A stretch of 64,000 nucleotides of DNA from CAZCSK01 sp964501265 (GCA_964501265.1 CAZCSK010000006.1:12969-76968); one strand, 5' to 3'. Counted from the stretch's first letter, positions 35,158 through 43,781 are shown. Program-made: numbers and translations. Notes: a model not told the origin generated them from the letters alone.

Positions 35158-35955
35158 ATGAAATCTATATGGAACGGCGCAATTACCTTCGGGCTGATCA
35201 CGATCCCGGTGGGCCTGTACTCGGCCATCGACGAACGAGACTTTCACTTTAATCAACTGCACAAGAAGGACAACGCAAGGATCCGCTATAAGAAGGTGTG
35301 CTCCGAGTGTGGCGATGAAGTGCCGAGCGACGAGATCATCAAGGGCTACGAGTTCGAAAAGGGCAACTACGTTGTCTTTACTGAGGAGGAGATGCAGCGG
35401 CTTCCCGCCGACAGCATCAAGGCGATCGACGTTGTCGCCTTCGTCCCCCTGGATGAAATCGACCCCGTCTATTTCCAGAAGGCTTACTACCTGGCTCCCG
35501 AGCCTTCCGGAGTCAAGGCCTACAAGCTGCTCGAAAAGGCGATGAGTGAGGCGGGCCGTGTAGGAATCGCCAAAATCACCCTTAGGGAGAAAGAGCACCT
35601 CGCGACACTGCGGGTGCGCGACGGCGTTTTCATTCTCGAGACAATGCACTGGCCCGACGAAATCAGAAAGCCCGAGTTCGAGGACCTCGCCAAGAATCCC
35701 GAAATCCGCGACCAGGAAATGGCGATGGCCAAGAGCCTCATCGAAAACTTGAGCGCGGCCTTTGACCCAACAATGTTCACCGACGCCTACAGAGAGCGCC
35801 TGGAAGAAGCCGTCAAGTCGAAGGTCGACGGGCAGGAGATTGCAATAGCTCCAAGAAAGGAGCCAACGCAGGTTCTTGACCTGATGGAAGCGCTCAAGGC
35901 CAGCGTAGAGGCCACCAAGCAAAAAGCTGAGAGCAAGAAGCAGAAGACCGCCTAG
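35158..35955 (+). CDS. ku: Ku, NHEJ end-binding protein
   Basis: 265 residues from the ATG at 35158 (MKSIWNGAITFGLITIPVGLY, the usual start of bacterial Ku); the frame is open further upstream to 35107 but there the -10-like TAAGAT (35124-35129) and a GAAAGG Shine-Dalgarno occur. Ku core beta-barrel and bridge residues follow to about 240, then a short Lys-rich tail (KQKAESKKQKTA). Ku homodimer binds double-strand ends and recruits LigD. Divergent from nurA-herA-sbcDC, so both repair systems share one intergenic region. Confidence 0.96.
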   Translation: MKSIWNGAITFGLITIPVGLYSAIDERDFHFNQLHKKDNARIRYKKVCSECGDEVPSDEIIKGYEFEKGNYVVFTEEEMQRLPADSIKAIDVVAFVPLDEIDPVYFQKAYYLAPEPSGVKAYKLLEKAMSEAGRVGIAKITLREKEHLATLRVRDGVFILETMHWPDEIRKPEFEDLAKNPEIRDQEMAMAKSLIENLSAAFDPTMFTDAYRERLEEAVKSKVDGQEIAIAPRKEPTQVLDLMEALKASVEATKQKAESKKQKTA

Positions 35956-36027
35956 GATCGCGTGAGGTCAAATGCATTGCTGGGAATTGGGACGCTCACC
36001 GAGTTGTGAACAGAATTGTCGGATCCT

Positions 36028-36057
36028 TTGACTTAACCCGTTGGGACGTGATACCTT
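36028..36057 (+). promoter_or_regulatory. promoter of the aromatic leader/DAHP synthase operon
   Basis: -35 TTGACT (36028-36033), 18-base spacer, -10 TACCTT (36052-36057), ten bases before the leader-peptide ATG. Confidence 0.6.
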
Positions 36058-36067
36058 GCTTTCTCAC

Positions 36068-36142
36068 ATGAAATCGCGCCTTAGTTGGTATTTCTTTGAT
36101 CGGGCTCCGAGCGGAGTCGGATTGAGGGCGCCTACCCACTAA
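36068..36142 (+). CDS. leader peptide with Trp-Tyr-Phe-Phe run (attenuator peptide)
   Basis: ATG to TAA encodes 24 residues beginning MKSRLSWYFFDRAP. The four consecutive codons TGG TAT TTC TTT (36086-36097) are for the three aromatic amino acids. It precedes a Rho-independent terminator and a DAHP synthase gene, the arrangement of an amino-acid attenuator. Too short for normal ORF calls. Confidence 0.8.
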   Translation: MKSRLSWYFFDRAPSGVGLRAPTH

Positions 36143-36194
36143 ACGACCAAGTTCGGAGCCGAGGAGCAGCAATCGCTGCTCCTTTTTTCTTTTT
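36101..36194 (+). promoter_or_regulatory. attenuator region with competing stems
   Basis: GGCTCCGA (36103-36110) can pair with the adjacent GGAGTC (36113-36118) or with TCGGAGCC (36153-36160); the terminator stem follows. GGAGC at 36155-36159 can also pair with GCTCC of the terminator's 3' arm (36178-36182). A ribosome stalled at the aromatic codons would cover the first segment. The exact switch needs folding. Confidence 0.6.
36163..36194 (+). terminator. Rho-independent terminator of the attenuator
   Basis: GGAGCAGC (36163-36170), loop AATC, GCTGCTCC (36175-36182), then TTTTTTCTTTTT. Confidence 0.88.
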
Positions 36195-36207
36195 AGGGAG
36201 GTGGGAA

Positions 36208-37305
36208 GTGGTCAAGCAAGTAAAAGTAGGAAACGTTCCCATAGGGGGCGGTCGAGCGGTGATTATCGCCGGTCCCTGCTCCGTCGAGCCAGGTTACTTG
36301 ACAGTCGCAGAACAAACCGCCGGCGCCGGAGCCGACGTTCTTCGCGCGTTCGTTTACAAGCATCGAACCTCGCCCCACAGCTTTCAAGGGATGGGAAGCG
36401 AAGGAATCGAGCTAGTTCGAGAAGCCAAGCGCCGAACAGGTTTACCCGTCGTTATTGAGCCCCTTTCCACCAAGCATGTTGAAGAACTCTCGGAGGTGGC
36501 GGACGCTTTTCAGATTGGTTCGCGCGGCATGCAGAACGTCGAGTTGCTGCGGGCCGTCGGCGAGCTTGGAATCCCGGTCATTCTAAAGCGCGGGTTGGCC
36601 TCAACTTACGACGAGTGGCTCTCGGCGGCGCAGTACGTTGAAGTCGGCGGCAATAGCCAGATAATCCTTTGTGGGCGTGGGATTCGAACCTTTGAGACGG
36701 GAACCAGAAATACGCTGGATCTGGCGGCGGTTCCATACCTTAGGACGGTCTGCGATTACCCGATCATCGTTGACCCGAGTCACGCCGCTGGACAACGGGA
36801 CTTAGTGCCGGCCCTCGCAGAGGCCGGTTTGGCGATAGGAGCAGATGGAATCGAAGTTGAAGCTCACACTTCCCCCGATGACGCCCTCAGTGATGCTGCT
36901 CAAACGATCACAATGGAAGACCTCGCGATCATCTGCTCGCGGCGTGATTGGTACTGGGCGCAGTCCAACGACCGGCCTCATTCTTTGGAGGAGAGCCGTT
37001 ACCTAATCGACGCGATTGACTTCGCCCTTATCAGTCTTGTCGAGAGCCGGATCTCGGTCTCGCAATCGATAAAGACGATCAAGGAGGCTTCGGGACTTTC
37101 GATCCACCAACCCGAACGCGAAGGCGAAGTAATTTCCGCGTGGCTTGAAGGAGGCCGCTTTGAAAGTTCTGTCCATGCCAGACAGGTCGCAGAGTCGATC
37201 GTACGAATGTGCCGCGAAGTTCAGCAGCCAGGGACCGTGCGTCGAGCGACCTATAATTCCAGTCCAATGGAGCCAATAGCAAGGGGAAACGTCCTTGAAG
37301 GTTGA
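36208..37305 (+). CDS. type I-beta DAHP synthase fused to C-terminal AroQ chorismate mutase
   Basis: 365 residues, GTG start five bases after GGGAGGTG. Residues about 15-245 are the DAHP synthase barrel (first shikimate step, PEP plus erythrose-4-phosphate): AGPCSVE, KHRTSPHSFQGMG, KRG, VDPSHAAG and the metal-binding ALSDAAQ. Residues about 265-345 (RYLIDAIDFALISLVESRISVSQSIKTIKE...RE) are an AroQ chorismate mutase, as in the DAHP synthase-CM fusions where the mutase domain mediates feedback by prephenate. Oddity: the motif usually read as LCERGIRTFE is LCGRGIRTFE here. Regulated by the upstream leader peptide/attenuator. Confidence 0.93.
   Translation: MVKQVKVGNVPIGGGRAVIIAGPCSVEPGYLTVAEQTAGAGADVLRAFVYKHRTSPHSFQGMGSEGIELVREAKRRTGLPVVIEPLSTKHVEELSEVADAFQIGSRGMQNVELLRAVGELGIPVILKRGLASTYDEWLSAAQYVEVGGNSQIILCGRGIRTFETGTRNTLDLAAVPYLRTVCDYPIIVDPSHAAGQRDLVPALAEAGLAIGADGIEVEAHTSPDDALSDAAQTITMEDLAIICSRRDWYWAQSNDRPHSLEESRYLIDAIDFALISLVESRISVSQSIKTIKEASGLSIHQPEREGEVISAWLEGGRFESSVHARQVAESIVRMCREVQQPGTVRRATYNSSPMEPIARGNVLEG
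37252..37257 (+). promoter_or_regulatory. -10 box TATAAT for the second binding-protein paralogue
   Basis: Perfect TATAAT inside the end of the DAHP synthase gene. A start near 37264 gives a 30-base leader containing the Shine-Dalgarno AAGGGG (37281-37286), eight bases from the TTG at 37295. Confidence 0.6.
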
Positions 37306-38959
37306 GCCAGCACGAGCGAAACGCCGCGGGGCAGTCCGCAGATACCCCGCTCTCGCCTTGCTGATCGCGGCCGGAGCGCTCGCAGTGCTGCTTCCTTCCG
37401 CTCTCAACGTCCCCCAGTCCGGCCCATCGACTCTCGCCGAGTTTGCGCCGGTGCCGGGTGCGGGTCAGGGCCAGAGTGATGTCTCGGATCTGGACCAGGG
37501 AAGCTCCGGGGGTCTTGGTTTCGGCGCCGGCTCTGGATCCAGGGATGGGACACCTCCGGAACGGACTGGCACCCCGAGTCAGAAACGAGGGCTGCGAAAC
37601 AAGCGGTGCGTGGGTAACCCACCCAGACAGACAGAAGATCTCCTGTCGCCCCCTTGCGTCGCATTCTTCGACGGAGACAATGGAGGGGCCACGACTAAGG
37701 GTGTAACAAAGGACGAAGTGACTGTGGTGCTTTTCGCTACCGGTGTGGCCGGAGACGAGTCCTCATTCGTCGATTGTCTGGCCTTGGCGTCCACCACCGA
37801 CCGAGTTGACGATCTCCATTGCAAGGCGTACGCACGTTACTTCAACGACCGTTTCCAGACATACGGCAGAACCGTTCACGTTTGGATGTATCACCCCCGC
37901 ATGCCCGCTACTGGGCTTCCTACGGAGCAGGAGGTAATAAACATTGACGATTTGAAGCATCCGTTTGCGATCAATAGCGCGGCCCCAAGCACCGACTTTG
38001 GGGTGGCTCAGAGCGCGGCGAAGCGCAAGATCTTCGGGGTCGCATATAGGGGAGTCTCACGATCATTCTATTCGGCATACGCCCCATTTTTCATCGGGTT
38101 CAGGCCTGACAGCGAGGACCGTGTCAAGCTCGCTGCGGGGTACGTCTGCAAGAAATTGGCGGGTCGTCCTGCGCAATTCTCAGGCAACGTCGACGATCAA
38201 CTACGCGAGAGAAAGTTCGGGTACCTAGGGCCTTTCAAGAAGATTATGGACTCAGAGATGAAGTCGACGTGCGGCTTGGAGGTGATCACCGCCAGTTCAA
38301 TCCGCAGCACGACCAGCGCCTCCGCCGACATCGCCCCGCTCCAGGCAGACGGTGTCACCACCGTCATCATGGATGAGGAAACTCAGCGCAATGCAACTAT
38401 TGGCGCCGCCCAGAATGGGTGGTTTCCCGAATGGTTCCTCCCAGCAAACAGCGAGTCGAACGCCACGGCTCGAGGCTATAACCAGACCGAGTGGCGCAAC
38501 GCCTTTGGGATGGCGACGGACTACCGGCGTGATCTAATTCGCGACCAAGCCTGGTACCGCGCCTATAAAGAGGGTTGCCCTACTTGCCCGGAGCCGAGCG
38601 ATCCAAGTACTGCCCTCGTTTACGACACTTTCAACATGCTCTTCTGGGGAATTCAAGCGGCAGGTCCCCGGCTGACTCCAGAGAACGTTGACAAAGGCTT
38701 GCACGCAATTCCTCCCAGTGGAAGCCCCAGCCCCTACAAGCCGGCGGCATACTTTGCTCCTGGGAACTACACCTTCTTGAAGGACGCGATGGAGATCTGG
38801 TGGGACCCACAAGGACTGGCACCCGGGGATCCCTCGCCCGGTTGCTACCGTCTGCCCAACGAAGGTCAGAGGTTCCGCGAGGGGGAGTGGAAGCCCGGAG
38901 ACAACGACATCCAGAAACCGGGGGCGCCCTGCCAGGGCTCAGCGACGGCAGCGGTCTAA
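37295..38959 (+). CDS. membrane-anchored type-1 periplasmic-binding-like protein, paralogue 2 of 3
   Basis: 554 residues, TTG start with AAGGGG eight bases upstream, overlapping the DAHP synthase stop by 11 bases. N-terminal RRYPALALLIAAGALAVLLPSAL anchor segment, then VPQSGPSTLAEFAPVPG shared with the two paralogues, CVGNPPRQTEDLLSPPCVAFF, GVTKDEVTVV, and the C-terminal LVYDTFNMLFWGIQAAGPRLTPENVDKGLHAIP. C-terminal Cys pairs (SPGCYRLP, GAPCQG) are conserved. Own TATAAT promoter within the upstream gene. Function as a solute receptor inferred from fold; the substrate is unknown. Confidence 0.8.
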   Translation: MKVEPARAKRRGAVRRYPALALLIAAGALAVLLPSALNVPQSGPSTLAEFAPVPGAGQGQSDVSDLDQGSSGGLGFGAGSGSRDGTPPERTGTPSQKRGLRNKRCVGNPPRQTEDLLSPPCVAFFDGDNGGATTKGVTKDEVTVVLFATGVAGDESSFVDCLALASTTDRVDDLHCKAYARYFNDRFQTYGRTVHVWMYHPRMPATGLPTEQEVINIDDLKHPFAINSAAPSTDFGVAQSAAKRKIFGVAYRGVSRSFYSAYAPFFIGFRPDSEDRVKLAAGYVCKKLAGRPAQFSGNVDDQLRERKFGYLGPFKKIMDSEMKSTCGLEVITASSIRSTTSASADIAPLQADGVTTVIMDEETQRNATIGAAQNGWFPEWFLPANSESNATARGYNQTEWRNAFGMATDYRRDLIRDQAWYRAYKEGCPTCPEPSDPSTALVYDTFNMLFWGIQAAGPRLTPENVDKGLHAIPPSGSPSPYKPAAYFAPGNYTFLKDAMEIWWDPQGLAPGDPSPGCYRLPNEGQRFREGEWKPGDNDIQKPGAPCQGSATAAV

Positions 38960-39004
38960 GGCGGAGAGCTAATGTTTCGGGGGCCGGCGGAAGCCGCCCT
39001 GAGT

Positions 39005-39010
39005 TAGGAT
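39005..39010 (+). promoter_or_regulatory. -10 box TAGGAT of the prolyl oligopeptidase, leaderless
   Basis: TAGGAT, six bases (including an in-frame GTG), then ATG at 39017. Confidence 0.55.
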
Positions 39011-39016
39011 CGCGTG

Positions 39017-41095
39017 ATGCCAAACGAGCCTCTCGTCTATCCCCACACGTCCACCGTCGATCACGTCGACGACTACCACGGCACCAAAGTGGCCGACCCA
39101 TATCGGTGGCTGGAGGATCTCGACTCCGACGAAACCCGCCAATGGGTCGAAGCCCAAAATGCCGTCACATTCGATTACTTGGACAAGATTCCAGAGCGCG
39201 ATCTGATACGAAAGCGACTCACCGCGCTTTGGGACCACGAGAAATTTGACATACCCTGGAAAAGGCAGAGTCGATATTTCTACATGCACAACACCGGCCT
39301 TCAGAACCAGAGCGTGCTTTATGTAATTGAGTCACTTGATGCGGAACCCCGACTCCTCTTGGATCCAAACACGCTTTCCGAGGACGGAACCGTGGCCCTA
39401 ACGGGGGCCACGGTAAGCGAGGACGGCAAGTACCTTGCTTACGGACTATCAGTCTCCGGTTCCGATTGGCAAGAGTGGAGAGTCCGCGACGTCGACACCG
39501 GCGAGGATCTGTCTGACCATTTGAAATGGGTGAAGTTCTCGGGCGCTTCCTGGACGAAGGATGGCGCTGGGTTTTTCTACAGCCGTTACGACGAACCAAC
39601 CGGCCAGTCAAAGCTCGAGGACATCAACTATTACCAAAAGCTCTTTTACCACGCTCTGGGCACGGACCAGAGCGAAGATGTGCTGATTTACGAACGCCCA
39701 GATCACAAAGACTGGGGTTTCGGTGGCGGAGTCAGCGAAGATGGCCGTTATCTACTCATTGGGGTTTGGCAGGGAACCGAACCAAAGAATGCAGTGTTCT
39801 ACAAGGACTTGTCCGACTTGGAGGCCCCTGTCATCGAACTACTTAACGATTTCGACGCCAGTTATTCATTCATCGGCAACGAAGGGTCGATCTTCTGGTT
39901 CCAAACGGATCTCGATGCGCCGCGGGGTCGCTTGATCGCGATCGACACCAGCAAACCGGATCCATCTAATTGGGCGGAGATCATTCCCCAGGCCGAACAT
40001 GCCCTGCAGTCGGTTGGGCTCGTGGGAGACCGGTTTTTTCTCCACTATCTCAAGGATGCTTCGTCGCAAATCAAGATCTTCGGCACGCAGGGTAACCCGC
40101 TGGGTGATCTGCCCTTGGCGGGGCTCGGAACCGCCTGGGGCTTTGGCGGCCGTCGACAGGACGCCGACACCTTTTACCTCTTCACCAATTCAATAACGCC
40201 CCCGGCCATTTATCGTTACGACATTGAAAAGAGCCAGAGCACACTCTTTCGTGCTCCCCAGGTCGACATCGATCCCGGCCACTACGAGATCACCCAAGTC
40301 TTTTATGACAGCAAGGACGGCACCCGAGTTCCGATGTTCATTACCCACAAAAAAGGGATGGATCTCGATGGGCAGAATCCGACTTATCTCTACGGCTATG
40401 GTGGCTTCGGCATTCCGATGGTGCCGGGATTTTCTATCGGGATCGCCCAATGGCTAGAGATGGGTGGCGTATTCGCCCAGGCTTGCCTGCGCGGAGGCGG
40501 CGAGTATGGAGAAGAGTGGCACGAGGCCGGGCGCCGACTCAAACGGCAGAATGTTTTCGACGATTTCATCGCGGCCGCCGAGTTCTTGATCGAAAATCGC
40601 TACACCTCGACTCCGAAATTGGCCATCGGCGGCGGCAGTAATGGGGGTCTACTTGTAGGCGCCTGCATGACTCAGCGTCCAGATCTGTATGGCGCATGCA
40701 TGCCTGCAGTCGGCGTGCTCGACATGCTGCGCTTTCACAAGTTCACGATCGGTTGGGGTTGGGTGTCCGACTACGGCTCCCCCGACGACCCAAACGAGTT
40801 CAAGGCGATTTACGCCTATTCGCCGCTCCACAATTTGAAAGTCGGAACCAGTTACCCGCCAACGCTAATTACCACCGGCGACCACGACGATCGAGTCGTG
40901 CCCGCACACAGTTTCAAGTTTGCGTCCGCCCTTCAGGCCGCACATGCAGGCGACGCGCCGGTACTAGCTCGCATCGAGGTCAAAGCCGGGCACGGTATGG
41001 GCAAGTCGACTCAAAAGGTGATCGAAGAGGCGTCCGACAAATGGGCATTCCTTGTGAAAAACCTGGAGATGCAGTTGCCGGAGGGCTACGGCTAG
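39017..41095 (+). CDS. prolyl oligopeptidase (S9A)
   Basis: 692 residues, no signal peptide, so cytoplasmic. N-terminal beta-propeller (about 60-400; opens YPHTSTVDHVDDYHGTKVADPYRWLED) and C-terminal alpha/beta hydrolase. Catalytic Ser in GGGSNGGLLVGACMTQRP (about 548), Asp in TTGDHDDRVVPAHSFK and His in KAGHGMGKS. Cleaves short peptides after proline. Convergent with the DNA ligase gene, overlapping it by four bases at the stops. Confidence 0.95.
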   Translation: MPNEPLVYPHTSTVDHVDDYHGTKVADPYRWLEDLDSDETRQWVEAQNAVTFDYLDKIPERDLIRKRLTALWDHEKFDIPWKRQSRYFYMHNTGLQNQSVLYVIESLDAEPRLLLDPNTLSEDGTVALTGATVSEDGKYLAYGLSVSGSDWQEWRVRDVDTGEDLSDHLKWVKFSGASWTKDGAGFFYSRYDEPTGQSKLEDINYYQKLFYHALGTDQSEDVLIYERPDHKDWGFGGGVSEDGRYLLIGVWQGTEPKNAVFYKDLSDLEAPVIELLNDFDASYSFIGNEGSIFWFQTDLDAPRGRLIAIDTSKPDPSNWAEIIPQAEHALQSVGLVGDRFFLHYLKDASSQIKIFGTQGNPLGDLPLAGLGTAWGFGGRRQDADTFYLFTNSITPPAIYRYDIEKSQSTLFRAPQVDIDPGHYEITQVFYDSKDGTRVPMFITHKKGMDLDGQNPTYLYGYGGFGIPMVPGFSIGIAQWLEMGGVFAQACLRGGGEYGEEWHEAGRRLKRQNVFDDFIAAAEFLIENRYTSTPKLAIGGGSNGGLLVGACMTQRPDLYGACMPAVGVLDMLRFHKFTIGWGWVSDYGSPDDPNEFKAIYAYSPLHNLKVGTSYPPTLITTGDHDDRVVPAHSFKFASALQAAHAGDAPVLARIEVKAGHGMGKSTQKVIEEASDKWAFLVKNLEMQLPEGYG

Positions 41096-42039
41096 AAGTC
41101 CGCTACGCAGTCCTCGGGACGTTTGTCTGAGCGCAAACCCTTGAAGGCAGGGGCCCGTAGGCGTTTTGCGGAAGTGAGTTCTCGGTATTCGACTTCGCAA
41201 ACAAGTTCTGGCCGGGTCCAGCGAACGCCCTTTAGATCCACTCGATTGGTAAACGGACTTTCCGCAATTTCAATTTGACCTAAGAGCGCGTAAACATCCG
41301 ACAGACTCTTGTCGTTAAACCCGCTTCCAACCGAGCCGATGTATTGGAACTCACCCTCGGACCAAACTCCCACCAGCACCGCGCCCAGCGAACCCCGGCT
41401 CCCGAGCCCCGGAGTCCAACCGCCGATAACGCAGTCGATCCGATGAGCGATTTTGATCTTTAGCCAGTCACGAGACCTTTTACCAGGAAGGTAATGACTG
41501 CCAAGACGCTTGGCGACGATGCCTTCAAGCCCCCGCTCGCGGGCGGCGCTGAATAGTGCTACTCCACTTTCGCTCACGGCCTGCGATTGAATCACATTGT
41601 CCGCGAACTCTAGGCAACTCCCCAATTGCTCGAGCCTGTCCTGGAGCGCCTCTGAGCCAATCCACTCGTCCCGCGCGAAAACGACATCGAATACGACAAG
41701 GTCCAGAGAAACCTTCTCCACTCCCCGGCGGATATCGGTTTCCCGCGCCAGATTGATCCGGCTTTGAAGTCGCTCGAACGAAGGCCGGCCGTCTACGAGC
41801 GCCACTATCTCGCCATCGAAGACGGCGTTTGCGACATTCAATCGCGAATGCAGATCGGCGAACTCAGGATATTGATGGGTCACATCCCGGGCGGTGCGCG
41901 AAAAAAGCCGGGTTCGGCCCGCTTCGCAAAACGCCAGAGTCCGCACGCCATCCCATTTGACCTCGAATAGATGGTCGGGCGAATCGAAGGGCTTGTCGGC
42001 CGTCGCGGCGAGCATCGGAGCAAAGACTTCTGGTAACAC
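41092..42039 (-). CDS. ATP-dependent DNA ligase (LigD-ligase-domain/LigC type), stand-alone
   Basis: 315 residues. Adenylation motif EVKWDGVR with the nucleophilic Lys at about residue 28, then DGEIVAL, LDLVVFDVV, EGIVAKRLGSHYLPGKRSRDWLKIK (motifs IIIa-V), and a C-terminal OB fold. No polymerase or phosphoesterase domain is attached and none is seen in the window. Likely partner of Ku 5 kb away in NHEJ. GTG start six bases after TAGGAT. Confidence 0.92.
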   Translation of the reverse strand: MLPEVFAPMLAATADKPFDSPDHLFEVKWDGVRTLAFCEAGRTRLFSRTARDVTHQYPEFADLHSRLNVANAVFDGEIVALVDGRPSFERLQSRINLARETDIRRGVEKVSLDLVVFDVVFARDEWIGSEALQDRLEQLGSCLEFADNVIQSQAVSESGVALFSAARERGLEGIVAKRLGSHYLPGKRSRDWLKIKIAHRIDCVIGGWTPGLGSRGSLGAVLVGVWSEGEFQYIGSVGSGFNDKSLSDVYALLGQIEIAESPFTNRVDLKGVRWTRPELVCEVEYRELTSAKRLRAPAFKGLRSDKRPEDCVADF

Positions 42040-42045
42040 GCAGTG

Positions 42046-42051
42046 ATCCTA
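42046..42051 (-). promoter_or_regulatory. -10 box TAGGAT of the DNA ligase, leaderless
   Basis: TAGGAT, six bases, then GTG at 42039. Confidence 0.55.
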
Positions 42052-42121
42052 AGGCCAAGTTGGCGCGCCTATGTCCATCCCAATTCGCTGAATAACTCAG
42101 AATCCCGTGAAATGCCCGTGC

Positions 42122-42127
42122 TAGCAT
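42122..42127 (+). promoter_or_regulatory. -10 box TAGCAT of the third binding-protein paralogue
   Basis: TAGCAT followed by ten bases and the ATG at 42138. Confidence 0.45.
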
Positions 42128-42137
42128 TCGCATCTGG

Positions 42138-43781
42138 ATGAAGACTCGCTCCGAAAAACGTTCCTTCCTTCGACGCTATCCGGCCTTAGCGTTGGTGGCC
42201 GTCTCGGCGCTTCTTGCCGTATTGCTCCCATCGGCCTTGACGGTCCCGCAATCGGGGCCAACAACTCTCGCTGAGTTCGCTCCGGTCCCGGGTCAGGGGC
42301 AGGGAAGTTCGGACATCTCATCTCTCGATTCTGCCTCGAGCGGAGGCATAGGTTTCGGGAGTGGAACCAGCGCCAACGAAGGATTCGTGCCCCCGCCGCA
42401 AGCCGGAGCGCCCTCTCAGAAAAAAGCGCAGCTGAAGAAATGCGTCGGCAATCCTCCTCGCCAGACGGAGGACCCTCTTTCGCCGCCGTGCGTAGCCTTC
42501 TTCGAAGGCGACAACTTCGGTGAGACCTGGAAGGGTGTCACTCAGGACGAGGTCCAGGCGGTGATCGCCATACCCAGCAGCGCCCAGACCGACAGCCGAT
42601 TCGGTCAGTTGATCGACTGCGCTCGGCCTCTCGAAGACGCCGACAGTGCCGGCGACTCGGTGTGCCGTTCATACATGCGGTACTTCAACCAGAGGTATCA
42701 GACGTATGGGAGAACCGTCCACCTCTGGGCCTCACATGTGACCCCGATGGAGACCATAGACCAAAAAAAGCCTTTTGCAGTTGAAGGTTCGGGCGCTTGG
42801 GCGAAGCGCAAAACGATGGCGATCTTTTACGACGGTCAGATTCGAAGGGTCTACCAGGCGGATGCGCCTTACTTGCTGAGCTTCCGACACGACATCGAGG
42901 ACATGGGGAGCATCGCCGCGAGCTTCGTCTGCCGAAAGCTTACCGCTCGGCCAGCCAAATTCGCAGGCCCACTGCTTGAAGGCAATGCTCGCAAAATCGG
43001 AATATGGCGCGACGACTCACAACAGCAGAAATGGCTCAGCGACGCGCTCCTTCAGCAGCTCGCCGACCAGTGCGATCTTAAGATCCCTGCCTCCAGAATT
43101 GCGATAGGGAACAGCGCGCAATCGGCAGGCATTCTGCAGACCGAAGGAGTGACGACGGCGATTATCATCATGAACAACACAAATCCGGCAGTCGCGGTGA
43201 ACCTTGCTACCCAAAACGGTTACTTCCCCGAATGGGTGATCCCCGGCGCCGTCGCCAGTCGTGGGCTGGATACCAACTTCAGCGCACGGCTGTATGAGCC
43301 GACACAATGGTCCCGGGCATTTGGAATCACCTTCGACTATCGCCGCGACGCCATCCCCGATCAGCCGTGGAATCGAGCTTATCGGGAGTCGTGCGGAGAG
43401 TGTCCCGCGCTCAATCCTGCAAATGGAAGCGTGGCGCCCTACGCGTACGAAAACCTCCTCATGCTCTTCTGGGGAATACAGGCCGCCGGACCGCGCCTTA
43501 CACCGGCGAACCTCGACAAGGGCCTGCACGCGATCCCGCTCAAGGCAAGCACCAGCCCCTACCAGCCTGCGGCCTACTTCGCGCCGGGCAACTACACCTT
43601 CATCAAGGATTCCGCCGCGATATGGTGGGACCCCCAGGGTCAGGCCCCTGGGTCGAGTTCGGCTGGCTGCTACCGGATGCCCGGCGGCGGAACGCGCCGC
43701 CGAACTGGGGAATGGCCCTCGGGAGACGACGATCTCTTCAAACCCGAGACAGCCCCGTGCCAGGGGGACACCTTCCAGTAG
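42138..43781 (+). CDS. membrane-anchored type-1 periplasmic-binding-like protein, paralogue 3 of 3
   Basis: 547 residues. Same plan as the other two: basic start, RRYPALALVAVSALLAVLLPSAL anchor (about 13-33), TLAEFAPVPGQGQGSSDISSL linker, CVGNPPRQTEDPLSPPCVAFFEGDN, GVTQDEVQAVIAIP, and the C-terminal MLFWGIQAAGPRLTPANLDKGLHAIP, SAGCYRMP and APCQGD. The variable middle (about 150-400) differs most among the three, suggesting different ligands. Followed after 16 bases by a small membrane-anchored protein that may be cotranscribed. Confidence 0.8.
   Translation: MKTRSEKRSFLRRYPALALVAVSALLAVLLPSALTVPQSGPTTLAEFAPVPGQGQGSSDISSLDSASSGGIGFGSGTSANEGFVPPPQAGAPSQKKAQLKKCVGNPPRQTEDPLSPPCVAFFEGDNFGETWKGVTQDEVQAVIAIPSSAQTDSRFGQLIDCARPLEDADSAGDSVCRSYMRYFNQRYQTYGRTVHLWASHVTPMETIDQKKPFAVEGSGAWAKRKTMAIFYDGQIRRVYQADAPYLLSFRHDIEDMGSIAASFVCRKLTARPAKFAGPLLEGNARKIGIWRDDSQQQKWLSDALLQQLADQCDLKIPASRIAIGNSAQSAGILQTEGVTTAIIIMNNTNPAVAVNLATQNGYFPEWVIPGAVASRGLDTNFSARLYEPTQWSRAFGITFDYRRDAIPDQPWNRAYRESCGECPALNPANGSVAPYAYENLLMLFWGIQAAGPRLTPANLDKGLHAIPLKASTSPYQPAAYFAPGNYTFIKDSAAIWWDPQGQAPGSSSAGCYRMPGGGTRRRTGEWPSGDDDLFKPETAPCQGDTFQ

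Noticed and set aside
36086..36097. Simple chance run of aromatic codons rather than a leader
   Set aside because: Rejected as chance because promoter, ORF, competing stems, terminator and DAHP synthase gene all occur in the right order.
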